From CAYFMP01 sp964344215 (GTDB taxonomy: Bacteria > Pseudomonadota > Alphaproteobacteria > Rhodospirillales > Casp-alpha2): a stretch of DNA of 12,560 nt. The notes beneath the pieces are model-generated. The model worked only from the letters and a program-made list of their open reading frames with translations. It was not told where the DNA came from and did not search any database. The DNA lies in contig CAYFMP010000095.1 of assembly GCA_964344215.1 (NCBI GenBank), forward strand, positions 1 through 12,560, written 5' to 3'. The translations under genes were made by a program, and so were the position numbers. Every line of letters begins with the position of its first letter. Positions within the stretch are counted from its first letter, which is position 1. Shown piece by piece: positions 1-6,653 of this stretch.

Positions 1-52
1 AATACAAAATATGGGAATCCCGTTTCGAGTCACCATCAATGTCGCCTGGTAT

Positions 53-316
53 TAGAGCGGGTCACGTTGATATGGAAGCGGCTGAGATCGGTGTTGCGGC
101 CTGCCGGCCAGGAGGGGATGCGAAGGCGATGTGGGGCATCGGCGAGCCTCCTCGACGACGCCGGAAGGCCGAAAAACCGACCGCGGGCGCGTTCTCCGGC
201 CCCCCGGACGGCGTCGCGGCCCGCTTCCGATGGCCCCGCATCGCTACGCGAACCGCTCCTTGCCAGGAGACCGGAGAGCGCGTCTCGGCGGTTCCATATC
301 GACGTGAACCGCTGTA
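53..316. repeat. 264-bp full-length palindromic (MITE-like) element
   Basis: The ends are inverted repeats. The left end reads TAGAGCGGGTCACGTTGATA and the reverse complement of the right end reads TACAGCGGTTCACGTCGATA; 22 of the first 25 bases match. Pairing continues inward: GATGTGGGGCATCGG (left) against GATGCGGGGCCATCGG (right, reverse complement), then ACGCCGG-type blocks, closing near a central CCGCGG at 181-186. Both ends begin and finish with TA, as would fit insertion at a TA dinucleotide by an IS630/Tc1-mariner-type transposase, although that is inference. No transposase or credible gene lies inside. A second copy of the end is at 12506. The RNA or single strand could form a very long hairpin. 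Confidence 0.8.
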
Positions 317-330
317 GCCGTCATCGGCTA
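315..330. repeat. Small perfect hairpin at the element edge
   Basis: TAGCCG, loop TCAT, CGGCTA: a six-base perfect stem with a four-base loop, overlapping the last two bases of the palindromic element. On the plus strand it is followed after a few bases by a run of six A, so it is not a classical terminator in that direction. Its role is unknown and it may be chance. Confidence 0.3.
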
Positions 331-401
331 GGTCGAAAAAACCTCTCGGGGAAATGATAAGCACGGCGCCGACGCAGAGATCGTGATCGTGGAATCGCGA
401 T

Positions 402-435
402 ACTTCCGAGGGGCGATATCTCGCCCCCCGGAAGT
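402..435 (-). terminator. Strong hairpin downstream of the phosphatase gene
   Basis: ACTTCCGAGGGGCGA, loop TATC, TCGCCCCCCGGAAGT. Fourteen of the 15 stem positions pair, with a four-base loop. It begins 18 bases past the stop codon of the minus-strand phosphatase gene, where a transcript end is expected. There is no U-run after the stem on the minus-strand transcript, so it may be a U-tract-independent terminator or a 3'-end stabilising hairpin rather than a textbook intrinsic terminator. Confidence 0.6.
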
Positions 436-452
436 CGCCGGTTGAACTCGGA

Positions 453-2159
453 CTAATTTGCCTGGGCTTGTTCGAATGTCTCACCCAACACTTCATTGAG
501 CGGAACGCCGATAGCGCCCGACGGGAGATTGGTGTTCAGGTAAACCGCGACCGTCGGCGCGATATCCGAGGGCGCGACCGGACGGTTCACCGTCTGGGGC
601 AGTATCCCCGGACCTGCAAACAGGATCGGCACGTGGGTGTCGTAGGTATACGGAGTGCCATGGGAAGACGCGAGTTGCGCCCCCCACTCCGACAGATACC
701 AGAACTGGTTCTGGATGACGTAGACGTCGCCGGAGCGATCCGGGTGAAAGGCTCGTTGAACCTTCCGCGTGATGGAGTTGCTCGGGATGTTCCCGGTCGT
801 CAAGTCGTGACGAGTCCAAGCCATCGCGATGCCATTGGTGTTCAGCAACGCATCCGCAAGCGTATCTTCCACCGCCTCTCGGTCGAGGCCAAGCTTCGCC
901 ACCGTCTCGCCCTTGAGATAGATGTAGGGCTCGATGAAGGTTTGGATGAAATCTTCTTTGCTGCCGAACTTCGCTTGCAACGCGGAATTCAATGAAGCGA
1001 CGAATTTCTTCTCGTCATGGCGTCCGGCCGGAAAGCCCAACGCATGCTTATGTTCCGGCACATCATCGACACCGTGGTCCGATGAGAGGAAGATCAGGGT
1101 CTTATCCAATCCCACCTTCTCGTCGATATAGGCGAAAAGGCGACCGAGGGTCTTATCGAGATGGAGAAGGTTGTCCTCGGCTTCCAAGCTATCCGGCCCG
1201 AAATAGTGACCGATGTAGTCGTTGGCCGACAGGCTGATCGCCAACATGTCGGTGGCGCCGCGGTCGCCAAGCTCTTCGTGCTTCATCAGTTCGATGGCGA
1301 AGTTCACGGTAAGCGTATCGCCATAGGGAACGACGCGAAGGCTCTTGTAGAAAGTCGCAGGCTTCTCGGTCTTCATGCTATGCGGGAAGGTCCGTCCCAA
1401 TTCCCCATAGGAGACTTCCGACGGTCGGTCGTCGGCGTCGCCGTAAACATAGGACGCCTTGTCGTACATGAGCTGCCACGGCTGGTTCTTGTATTGATCC
1501 GCATGTTTCGCGGCATTCCACGCTTTCACCCAGTCCGGGTAGTCCTTGAAATAGTAGGTGCTCGAAACGAAATCGCCGGTGCCCTTACTGTACCAATAGG
1601 CCTTGCCCTGGAACCCGCCACCGATGACCGCGCCACGGTCCTTGATGGATACGCTGAAGACCCGCGATTTCTGTCCCGATGCGAGGACCAACTCGTCCCC
1701 GATCGTGCTCGACAACAGGTTTCGGGGAGATGGCCCCGCCTTGTCGCTGCCGATCATTTTTTCCGTGTCGTCGCCGACGCAGTAGATCCGTTTTCCGGAA
1801 GTACTGTCGAACCAAACATTGGACGCGATTCCGTGTTGGGGCGGATGTCCACCTGTGAACAGAGTGGCGTGTCCTACCGCGGTGATCGTGTTGCTTTGCT
1901 GGAAATGGGCCTTCGTGTAGTTGACGCCTTTGTCCATCAGATACCGAAATCCGTCGGGTCCGAAGCGGTCCTTGAAGCGCGGGAGCATGTCGCCACGCAG
2001 ACCGTCGACGGTGATCGCGACGACGAGTTTCGGTGAATCGGCCTGCGCCTTCGTTTCCGGCGCGGCCAGGCAGAATGAAGCGGCCGCCGCCAATAACAGC
2101 CATCGTGAACGTCCTTTGTTGACGATCGGGTTTCCTCGAATTCCTTCGTAACCTCTCAT
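453..2159 (-). CDS. pafA: Secreted PafA-type alkaline phosphatase (type I phosphodiesterase/phosphatase superfamily)
   Basis: A 568-residue alkaline phosphatase superfamily enzyme expected to hydrolyse phosphomonoesters outside the cytoplasm. A signal peptide is visible: basic n-region to Arg19, hydrophobic core about 20-32, likely cleavage after Ala-Gln-Ala at 38-40. The start has a GGAGG seven bases upstream. By family knowledge of PafA the active site can be placed: zinc ligands Asp52, Asp314, His318, Asp361, His362 and His509; the nucleophile Thr93 in the Thr-Ala-Val-Gly-His motif; and the phosphate-binding residues Asn114, Lys173 and Arg175 (the Lys-Asp-Arg motif). Length is close to the roughly 550 residues of PafA. 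The full residue set argues for monoesterase rather than diesterase (NPP) activity. It stands alone, transcribed away from the ureohydrolase region, and I see no Pho box upstream. The family call is firm; the physiological substrate is inferred. Confidence 0.9.
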   Translation of the reverse strand: MRGYEGIRGNPIVNKGRSRWLLLAAAASFCLAAPETKAQADSPKLVVAITVDGLRGDMLPRFKDRFGPDGFRYLMDKGVNYTKAHFQQSNTITAVGHATLFTGGHPPQHGIASNVWFDSTSGKRIYCVGDDTEKMIGSDKAGPSPRNLLSSTIGDELVLASGQKSRVFSVSIKDRGAVIGGGFQGKAYWYSKGTGDFVSSTYYFKDYPDWVKAWNAAKHADQYKNQPWQLMYDKASYVYGDADDRPSEVSYGELGRTFPHSMKTEKPATFYKSLRVVPYGDTLTVNFAIELMKHEELGDRGATDMLAISLSANDYIGHYFGPDSLEAEDNLLHLDKTLGRLFAYIDEKVGLDKTLIFLSSDHGVDDVPEHKHALGFPAGRHDEKKFVASLNSALQAKFGSKEDFIQTFIEPYIYLKGETVAKLGLDREAVEDTLADALLNTNGIAMAWTRHDLTTGNIPSNSITRKVQRAFHPDRSGDVYVIQNQFWYLSEWGAQLASSHGTPYTYDTHVPILFAGPGILPQTVNRPVAPSDIAPTVAVYLNTNLPSGAIGVPLNEVLGETFEQAQAN

Positions 2160-2166
2160 TGTAAAG

Positions 2167-2171
2167 CCTCC
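2167..2171 (-). promoter_or_regulatory. Ribosome binding site of the phosphatase gene
   Basis: The minus strand reads GGAGG, seven bases before the ATG at 2159. It fixes this ATG as the start and gives a signal peptide with a fairly long n-region of about 19 residues. Confidence 0.75.
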
Positions 2172-2327
2172 TATCTACTGTTTTCCGGGATGAAAAGAAC
2201 CCCGCCAGTGCCAAAAAAAAGAAGCCGGGGGTTGATTTCCACCCTGGATACTTACCTCGTATTTTGGTGCTTATTCTTTTGATTGGTCGCGTTCCCCGTC
2301 TAAGGGAAATATTAAAAAGACGCCAAA

Positions 2328-2382
2328 ATACAATTGTGTAAGACATCAATAATCATGGGAACCGCACCGCCATACAATTGTG
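2328..2382. promoter_or_regulatory. Two direct copies of ATACAATTGTG, candidate operator pair
   Basis: ATACAATTGTG occurs at 2328-2338 and again at 2372-2382, 44 bp apart, close to four helical turns. Each copy contains the self-complementary core ACAATTGT. They lie 170-220 bp upstream of the phosphatase start in AT-rich DNA, and the minus strand next to the first copy carries a TAATAT that could be a -10 box. An operator role is inference; no matching regulator is known. Confidence 0.35.
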
Positions 2383-2570
2383 ACGACGGTTACATAGGGG
2401 GTCGAGGACGAGGGACTGGCGTCACCATCTGGCCGTCCTGGACGTCCTGCGAGGCAGCCTGGGCAGGAACCAATCCCGTCCGACTCACCGCAGGTTGCGG
2501 CCGTACGCGGTCACAGCCCGCAACCCGTTTCGGCTCCGTGGCCCAACATCACCAGACAAGGATGGCCCGC
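2383..2570. other. Gene-free intergenic stretch
   Basis: No convincing coding sequence is present here; the short open frames have atypical composition and no recognisable motif. The only structure is an eight-base inverted repeat, GGTTGCGG at 2493-2500 and CCGCAACC at 2518-2525, with a 17-base loop, which may be chance. Together with the repeats on either side it makes a 635-bp gap between the phosphatase start and the ureohydrolase end. Confidence 0.5.
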
Positions 2571-2709
2571 TAGATCGGATCACGTTTTGTCGGAAACACG
2601 AGGTGTCGACGACAAAACGTGTGAATCCGATCGGTTTCAACGATGTAGAGCGGATTCACATGCTTCGACGGATCGCCCGGGCGATTCCGACAAAACATGA
2701 TCTGCTCTA
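2571..2709. repeat. Tandem pair of REP-like palindromes
   Basis: There are two adjacent hairpin units. Unit 1 (2571-2632): ACGTTTTGTCG at 2582-2592 pairs perfectly with CGACAAAACGT at 2610-2620, GATCGGAT (2573-2580) pairs with ATCCGATC (2625-2632), and ACAC/GTGT closes around the loop GAG. Unit 2 (about 2646-2709) is centred on the perfect palindrome ATCGCCCGGGCGAT (2672-2685), with outer arms starting TAGAGCGGAT and ending ATCTGCTCTA. The whole block starts and ends with TA. Such intergenic palindromes are a known class in alphaproteobacteria. The block lies about 85 bp past the end of the ureohydrolase gene and could stabilise or end its transcript. Confidence 0.75.
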
Positions 2710-2718
2710 GAGACGGCC

Positions 2719-2736
2719 AATCGGTGGCCACCGATT
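2719..2736. repeat. 18-bp perfect palindrome
   Basis: AATCGGTGGCCACCGATT is perfectly self-complementary. It lies 58 bases downstream of the ureohydrolase stop codon and next to the REP-like block. It could form the stem of a transcript-end hairpin, although no T-run follows, or be a dimeric protein binding site. Confidence 0.5.
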
Positions 2737-2794
2737 CCGTTGCATCGCCGCTGGATCGACGACGCCCAGTTGAACCCCGAACCCTGCCGGCAGC

Positions 2795-3766
2795 CTATCG
2801 TATTGCGTTCGCCTGCAGGGTGTCGAGAATGATGCGGCAAGCCAGACGGCTGGTGATGCCATCGTGATCCCACGCCGGCGAGACCTCGACAAGGTCCATT
2901 CCACCGATGCCGGTTTTTCCTATTTCACCGACGATCTGGAGGACTTCCCTCGAGGTCAACCCTCCGGGCGTGGGGACGCCGGTTCCCGGCGCGTAGGCCG
3001 CGTCGACGGCGTCGATGTCTACGGTCAGGTAGACGCTATCCGTTCCGTCCGAGGCGATAGCGGCTGCTTTTTTGGCAATCGTAATCGCCCCCTCTTCGAT
3101 GACATCGTCGATCGTGAATAGGGTGATACCCTTATCGCGGATGTAATCCAATTCCGATTTGACGTTCATCCATCCGCTGGGGGCGACAATGGCGATTCTC
3201 CCGGGATCGAATCCGGCGTCGACGGCACGCGTAATCGGGCAGCAATGGTTGAGCAGGTCGCCGTCCATGTCGTAGGCGGTATCCAGATGGGCGTCGACGA
3301 GAACGAGGCCGGGATTGTCGTAATGCTCGGCGAACGCACGTACGCAGGGAATGGTGATCGAATGGTCGCCGCCAATCGTCACGGGAATGGCGCCGGCGGA
3401 AAGTATTTCGGCGACACGCGATTGGGCGCGGTCCATCGTCCGCACGCTGTTTCCCGGAAGCACAGGGACATCGCCGCAGTCGGCCATCTTGTAATGGTCT
3501 CTTAGGTTGACCTCCGTCGACGCACTGAAAAACGTGAACTGTTCACTGGCCTCGCGGATCGCCTTCGGACCGTAATTCGTCCCGGTCCGGCTGATGCAGG
3601 TTGAATCCCACGGAAAGCCCAAGACCGCAGCCGTTATCTCCATCTCCGTGAGGGCGTCTTGGTTCACATCGACTAACGGGAGCCGCATGAAGGTGCCGAG
3701 GGCACCCGCATGTAGCAAGCCGGAGATGGCGGTTTCGGTGATGGCGGACGTCTGTATGTGGCTCAT
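2795..3766 (-). CDS. speB: Agmatinase/arginase-family ureohydrolase
   Basis: A 323-residue cytosolic ureohydrolase that should split a guanidino compound into urea and an amine. All binuclear metal-binding motifs are visible: Gly-Gly-Asp-His-Ser at 132-136 (His135), Asp-Ala-His-Leu-Asp at 158-162, and Asp-Ile-Asp at 250-252 followed by the family block containing Ala-Pro-Gly-Thr-Gly, Pro-Thr-Pro-Gly-Gly-Leu. The C-terminal Met-Asp-Leu-Val-Glu-Val-Ser-Pro block is also present. The minus strand has AGGAGC seven bases before the ATG. The segment usually written Gly-(Thr/Ala)-Arg-x-Gly-Pro reads Gly-Thr-Asn-Tyr-Gly-Pro at 62-67, so the usual arginine is asparagine. Agmatine is only the default guess; guanidinobutyrate, guanidinopropionate or another guanidine are equally possible. 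It is divergent from the M24-ABC-amidase run, which suggests a related pathway. Confidence 0.88.
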   Translation of the reverse strand: MSHIQTSAITETAISGLLHAGALGTFMRLPLVDVNQDALTEMEITAAVLGFPWDSTCISRTGTNYGPKAIREASEQFTFFSASTEVNLRDHYKMADCGDVPVLPGNSVRTMDRAQSRVAEILSAGAIPVTIGGDHSITIPCVRAFAEHYDNPGLVLVDAHLDTAYDMDGDLLNHCCPITRAVDAGFDPGRIAIVAPSGWMNVKSELDYIRDKGITLFTIDDVIEEGAITIAKKAAAIASDGTDSVYLTVDIDAVDAAYAPGTGVPTPGGLTSREVLQIVGEIGKTGIGGMDLVEVSPAWDHDGITSRLACRIILDTLQANAIR

Positions 3767-3773
3767 CTTCGTC

Positions 3774-3779
3774 GCTCCT
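3774..3779 (-). promoter_or_regulatory. Ribosome binding site of the ureohydrolase gene
   Basis: The minus strand reads AGGAGC, seven bases before the ATG at 3766, supporting that start. Confidence 0.65.
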
Positions 3780-4000
3780 AAATCCGATGATCATCAGTCG
3801 GAGCATCATGTTGGCCACCGTCTCCAGCGGCAATGGTGACTAGAGACACCACGGGATCCGCCGAGGGTGCCGACAAGGCCTCGGGAACCCCGGCCACCAA
3901 AGCCCTTGATTGGGGGTAACTGGCGTCACGATTGTCTGTCGAAAGGAATTCCACGATCATTCAGCCAGCGATGAAGGCAGGTCTCGTCATTTTTTTCTGA
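3780..4000. promoter_or_regulatory. Divergent promoter region between the ureohydrolase and M24 genes
   Basis: The 246-bp gap between the two divergent start codons must hold promoters for both directions. A ten-base perfect palindrome GATGATCATC lies at 3786-3795, immediately upstream of the ureohydrolase ribosome binding site, where a bound protein would block transcription or translation initiation. A T-run (about 3988-3996) precedes the M24 ribosome binding site. I could not identify convincing -35/-10 boxes. A shared regulatory role is inference. Confidence 0.45.
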
Positions 4001-4012
4001 GGTCACACGGAA

Positions 4013-5260
4013 ATGCCACACGGTCTTGAAGAAACGTCAAAGATTCGAAGAGAGGTCCTGGGAACCAGCAGTCGATTCCGGCCGTTTCCCTTGGAAGAAT
4101 ACGAGGACCGGTGGAACCGGGTCTACGCCTACATGAAAGAGAAAGGCCACGAGGTCGCGGTCGTCTGGGGAAAGACCTCGGGCGTATACGAGCGTGCCGG
4201 CGACGTTCTTTTCCTAACCAACTTCTTTTCGACCCATTCCGGCCAGGAGCCGGACACGATCTTGTGGAACGGGCGTTCCTATTGCGCGGTCATCCTTCAA
4301 AGAGGTCAGGTTCCGGAGCTCATCACCGACGAGTCCGAACCCCGTTTCGAGACAATCGCCACGGACCGCTTCCAGGGCCTGTACGACCCCATCAAAGGCC
4401 TCGCCGATGCCGTGAAAGGAAGAGGGATTCAGGGCCGCGTGGCGATCGTCAACACCGACTGTTTGCCGATGAAATACTGGCTGCAATTGGAAAGCCAAAC
4501 GCCCGGTATCGAATGGATTCCCGAAGACGATCTCATCCGTGACGTGCGGAAAATAAAGAGCGCCCGTGAACTCGCACTCTTCCGGGAAGCCGGAGAGCTG
4601 GTGACCCGGGCCCATTCCCGAATGATGGAAGCTCTCATTTCGGGAAAGACGGAAGCCGCCGCCGCCGCCGTTGCCGGGGGAACCCTACTCGAGGGCGGTG
4701 GGGCCTGGCACCGCATCGCAATATCGCACGGCGATACCAGTCAGTATCTGGAAAGCGATCCTCTGACCGGCTTCAGCACGCTTGCGCCACAGGAAGGGGA
4801 CATAGTCCATGGGTTTATCTACGGGCCGATCTTGAAGGGCTACTGGCTCGATCCAGGACGAACGGCGGTATGCGGCGGCAACCCGACAGCGGCTCAGCGG
4901 CGTCTCGTCGAATGTCTCGTCGACACGATGCATAGCCTGATGGATGCGATCAAGCCGGGCGCGAAGGTGAAGGACGTCGGCCAGATGGGCGACGACCTCT
5001 CGAAGAAGGCTGGATACTACTCCGAAGCCCTGAAGACCAATTGGCCGTATTACGGCCACAGTAACGGCTGCATGTGGGAAGCCCCCTATATCGAGCCCCG
5101 CTTGTGCAGTGACGACGACTGCTTCGAAGAGAACATGGTTGCCAGCGTCGAGGGTTTCTTCACCGATGAGGAAGCCGGAACGGCGGTATTCGAGACCAAT
5201 TACATCGTAACGAAGGATGGCGTGGAGGAGATCACACCGGTTCCCCACTTGTTTTGGTAA
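4013..5260 (+). CDS. M24-family (creatinase/Xaa-Pro aminopeptidase fold) hydrolase
   Basis: A 415-residue cytosolic protein with a creatinase-type N-terminal domain (about 30-165) and a pita-bread M24 catalytic domain (about 185-410). A GAGGT nine bases upstream supports the start. Residues that align with canonical metal ligands are Asp280 (Gly-Tyr-Trp-Leu-Asp-Pro-Gly-Arg-Thr), His349 (Gly-His-Ser-Asn-Gly), Glu380 and Glu394. The first aspartate ligand, normally in an Asp-x-Gly motif about seven residues before the Gly-Tyr, is missing: that stretch (264-276) runs Ile-Val-His-Gly-Phe-Ile-Tyr-Gly-Pro-Ile-Leu-Lys-Gly. Creatinase also lost this ligand and has a Pro at the equivalent place. Thus it may be an amidinohydrolase or another C-N hydrolase (for example of the ectoine hydrolase kind) rather than a dipeptidase. 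It precedes the ABC importer genes, probably as the first gene of the same unit, and its substrate is probably what the importer brings in. Confidence 0.85.
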   Translation: MPHGLEETSKIRREVLGTSSRFRPFPLEEYEDRWNRVYAYMKEKGHEVAVVWGKTSGVYERAGDVLFLTNFFSTHSGQEPDTILWNGRSYCAVILQRGQVPELITDESEPRFETIATDRFQGLYDPIKGLADAVKGRGIQGRVAIVNTDCLPMKYWLQLESQTPGIEWIPEDDLIRDVRKIKSARELALFREAGELVTRAHSRMMEALISGKTEAAAAAVAGGTLLEGGGAWHRIAISHGDTSQYLESDPLTGFSTLAPQEGDIVHGFIYGPILKGYWLDPGRTAVCGGNPTAAQRRLVECLVDTMHSLMDAIKPGAKVKDVGQMGDDLSKKAGYYSEALKTNWPYYGHSNGCMWEAPYIEPRLCSDDDCFEENMVASVEGFFTDEEAGTAVFETNYIVTKDGVEEITPVPHLFW

Positions 5261-5391
5261 TAGCTCAATCACTAAGCGAGCCCGAGGCAGTGGTCGCCCA
5301 ACAGGATGTTGATTCGGAGGAGATTGGAGACACTGAAACGATCAAAACTGAAGCCGTGAACGACTAATTCGTCCTCGAGCTCTTGAAATAT

Positions 5392-5396
5392 GGAGG
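5392..5396 (+). promoter_or_regulatory. Ribosome binding site that decides the binding-protein start
   Basis: GGAGG ends eight bases before the ATG at 5405. The in-frame ATG at 5390 overlaps this site and has no site of its own, so the downstream ATG is preferred. That start also gives a well-proportioned signal peptide. Confidence 0.7.
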
Positions 5397-5404
5397 CAAA
5401 GGTC

Positions 5405-6631
5405 ATGAAACTGTTATCGATGAGAAGATCACTCTTAACAATTCTCGGTGTCGCGGGAATTATCCTTGGGACGGCGCCGTTGTCGGGTTACGTCAGCGCC
5501 GAAACGATACGCGTCGGGGCCCCCATCCCGGTAACGGGACCCTTTTCCAGCGACGGTGTTGCGATGGAGAAAGGGCTTAAGCTTGCCATCGCGGAACTCA
5601 ATCGAAAAGGCGGGCTGCTTGGAACGAGGTTGAATCTCGAGGTCTTTGATATCGGCGATTTGACCCCCGACAAACTGCAAGCGGCCGCGACGAACCTGGT
5701 CGAAAAAGAGAAGGTCGACGTCTTGATCAACGGTTACGGCGGCATGGGTCCGGATATTCCGGCCTTCTGCCCTTATGATCTGCCCTACATCCACAATGAT
5801 GCGACGTCGAACGTCGTGGAGTTGCGGACCCGGATGAAATGCTCGAACATCTTCATGGGGTCCGACTTGGACGTGAACTACGGGCGGATCACGTTCGAGC
5901 AGATGATGTCCCTTGATCACAAGTTCCCCAACAAGAACCTCGCCATCATTCATGGTCCCTATGACTGGGAGCTCAACACGACCAAAGGAGCCCGCCAAGC
6001 GGCCGAGGCCCGCGGCTGGAAGGTCGTGATGAGCGAAGAAGTTCCCTACGAGTCCAAACAATGGAGCGGCATCATCAGCAAGTTGAGGGAAGCAGACCCG
6101 TCTCTGATCTATTTCGAGTTGCTCGATCCGGCCGCCGTCAACACGTTCATCGATCAGTTCCAGAACAATCCGCCGAAGAATGCCTTGTTGTACGCCGGGT
6201 ATACCGTCAGCGTACCGGCATTCGGCGAGATCGTTCGCCGTGGCAAAGCGAATGGCGTTCTCGGCATGACGCTTTCGGCGCATCGGCCGAACGCAAAGGG
6301 CAAGGCGTTCAAGACGGCTTGGCAGAAAGAATACAACGAGGAACCGCCGTTTTCGATCGCCGCGCAGATCTATGACGAACTCATGATGTGGGCGACGAAC
6401 GTTGAGAAAGCCGGATCGGTCAAGAACTATGCAGCCATCAAGAAGGGACTTCTCGGCGATTCTTACGAGGGGATTACCGGGACGTTCAAGTTCAACAACG
6501 AGCACTTCGTCAATGCCGGCGACGATACCGTGCCTGCACATCTCTTGCAGGCACAGGGCTCGCAAATGAAGCAAATCATGGTTGGCACGAAAGTGGAAGC
6601 TAGCTTTATCACACCTCCCTGGATGAAATAG
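5405..6631 (+). CDS. ABC transporter periplasmic substrate-binding protein, branched-chain amino acid/amide type
   Basis: A 408-residue periplasmic ligand-binding protein of the type I (Leu/Ile/Val, amide, urea-like) family. The signal peptide has basic residues Lys2, Arg7 and Arg8, a hydrophobic core about 9-27 and a likely cut after Val-Ser-Ala at 30-32. The mature protein opens with Ile-Arg-Val-Gly-Ala-Pro-Ile-Pro-Val-Thr-Gly-Pro-Phe, the usual first strand and ligand loop, followed by the Gly-Gly-Leu-Leu-Gly block typical of the family. The length (about 376 mature residues) is normal. It is the first gene of the A-G-F-H-M importer cluster, 144 bp after the M24 gene and 22 bp before LivG. 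The ligand is unknown; the flanking C-N hydrolases favour an amide or guanidino compound over a branched-chain amino acid. Confidence 0.9.
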   Translation: MKLLSMRRSLLTILGVAGIILGTAPLSGYVSAETIRVGAPIPVTGPFSSDGVAMEKGLKLAIAELNRKGGLLGTRLNLEVFDIGDLTPDKLQAAATNLVEKEKVDVLINGYGGMGPDIPAFCPYDLPYIHNDATSNVVELRTRMKCSNIFMGSDLDVNYGRITFEQMMSLDHKFPNKNLAIIHGPYDWELNTTKGARQAAEARGWKVVMSEEVPYESKQWSGIISKLREADPSLIYFELLDPAAVNTFIDQFQNNPPKNALLYAGYTVSVPAFGEIVRRGKANGVLGMTLSAHRPNAKGKAFKTAWQKEYNEEPPFSIAAQIYDELMMWATNVEKAGSVKNYAAIKKGLLGDSYEGITGTFKFNNEHFVNAGDDTVPAHLLQAQGSQMKQIMVGTKVEASFITPPWMK

Positions 6632-6653
6632 CAAGACTGGATGGGGAAGATCT

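Noticed and set aside
39..496. Open frames on both strands through the left palindromic element
   Set aside because: They overlap each other and the inverted repeat, lack family motifs, and arise from the GC-rich symmetric sequence having few stops. No good ribosome binding site was seen.
1161..2036. A 291-codon plus-strand frame inside the phosphatase gene
   Set aside because: It lies opposite the phosphatase, which has a signal peptide, ribosome binding site and complete active site. The opposite frame shows no motif.
2160..2400. Pho box upstream of the phosphatase gene
   Set aside because: I looked for paired CTGTCAT-like heptamers on both strands and found none that fit.
2334..2573. Short 79-codon frame in the gap between phosphatase and ureohydrolase
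   Set aside because: No ribosome binding site, no recognisable motif, biased composition, and it ends at the edge of the REP-like repeat.
5390..5404. Upstream ATG for the binding protein
   Set aside because: This ATG overlaps the GGAGG that serves the ATG at 5405, and would put five extra residues before a normal signal peptide.
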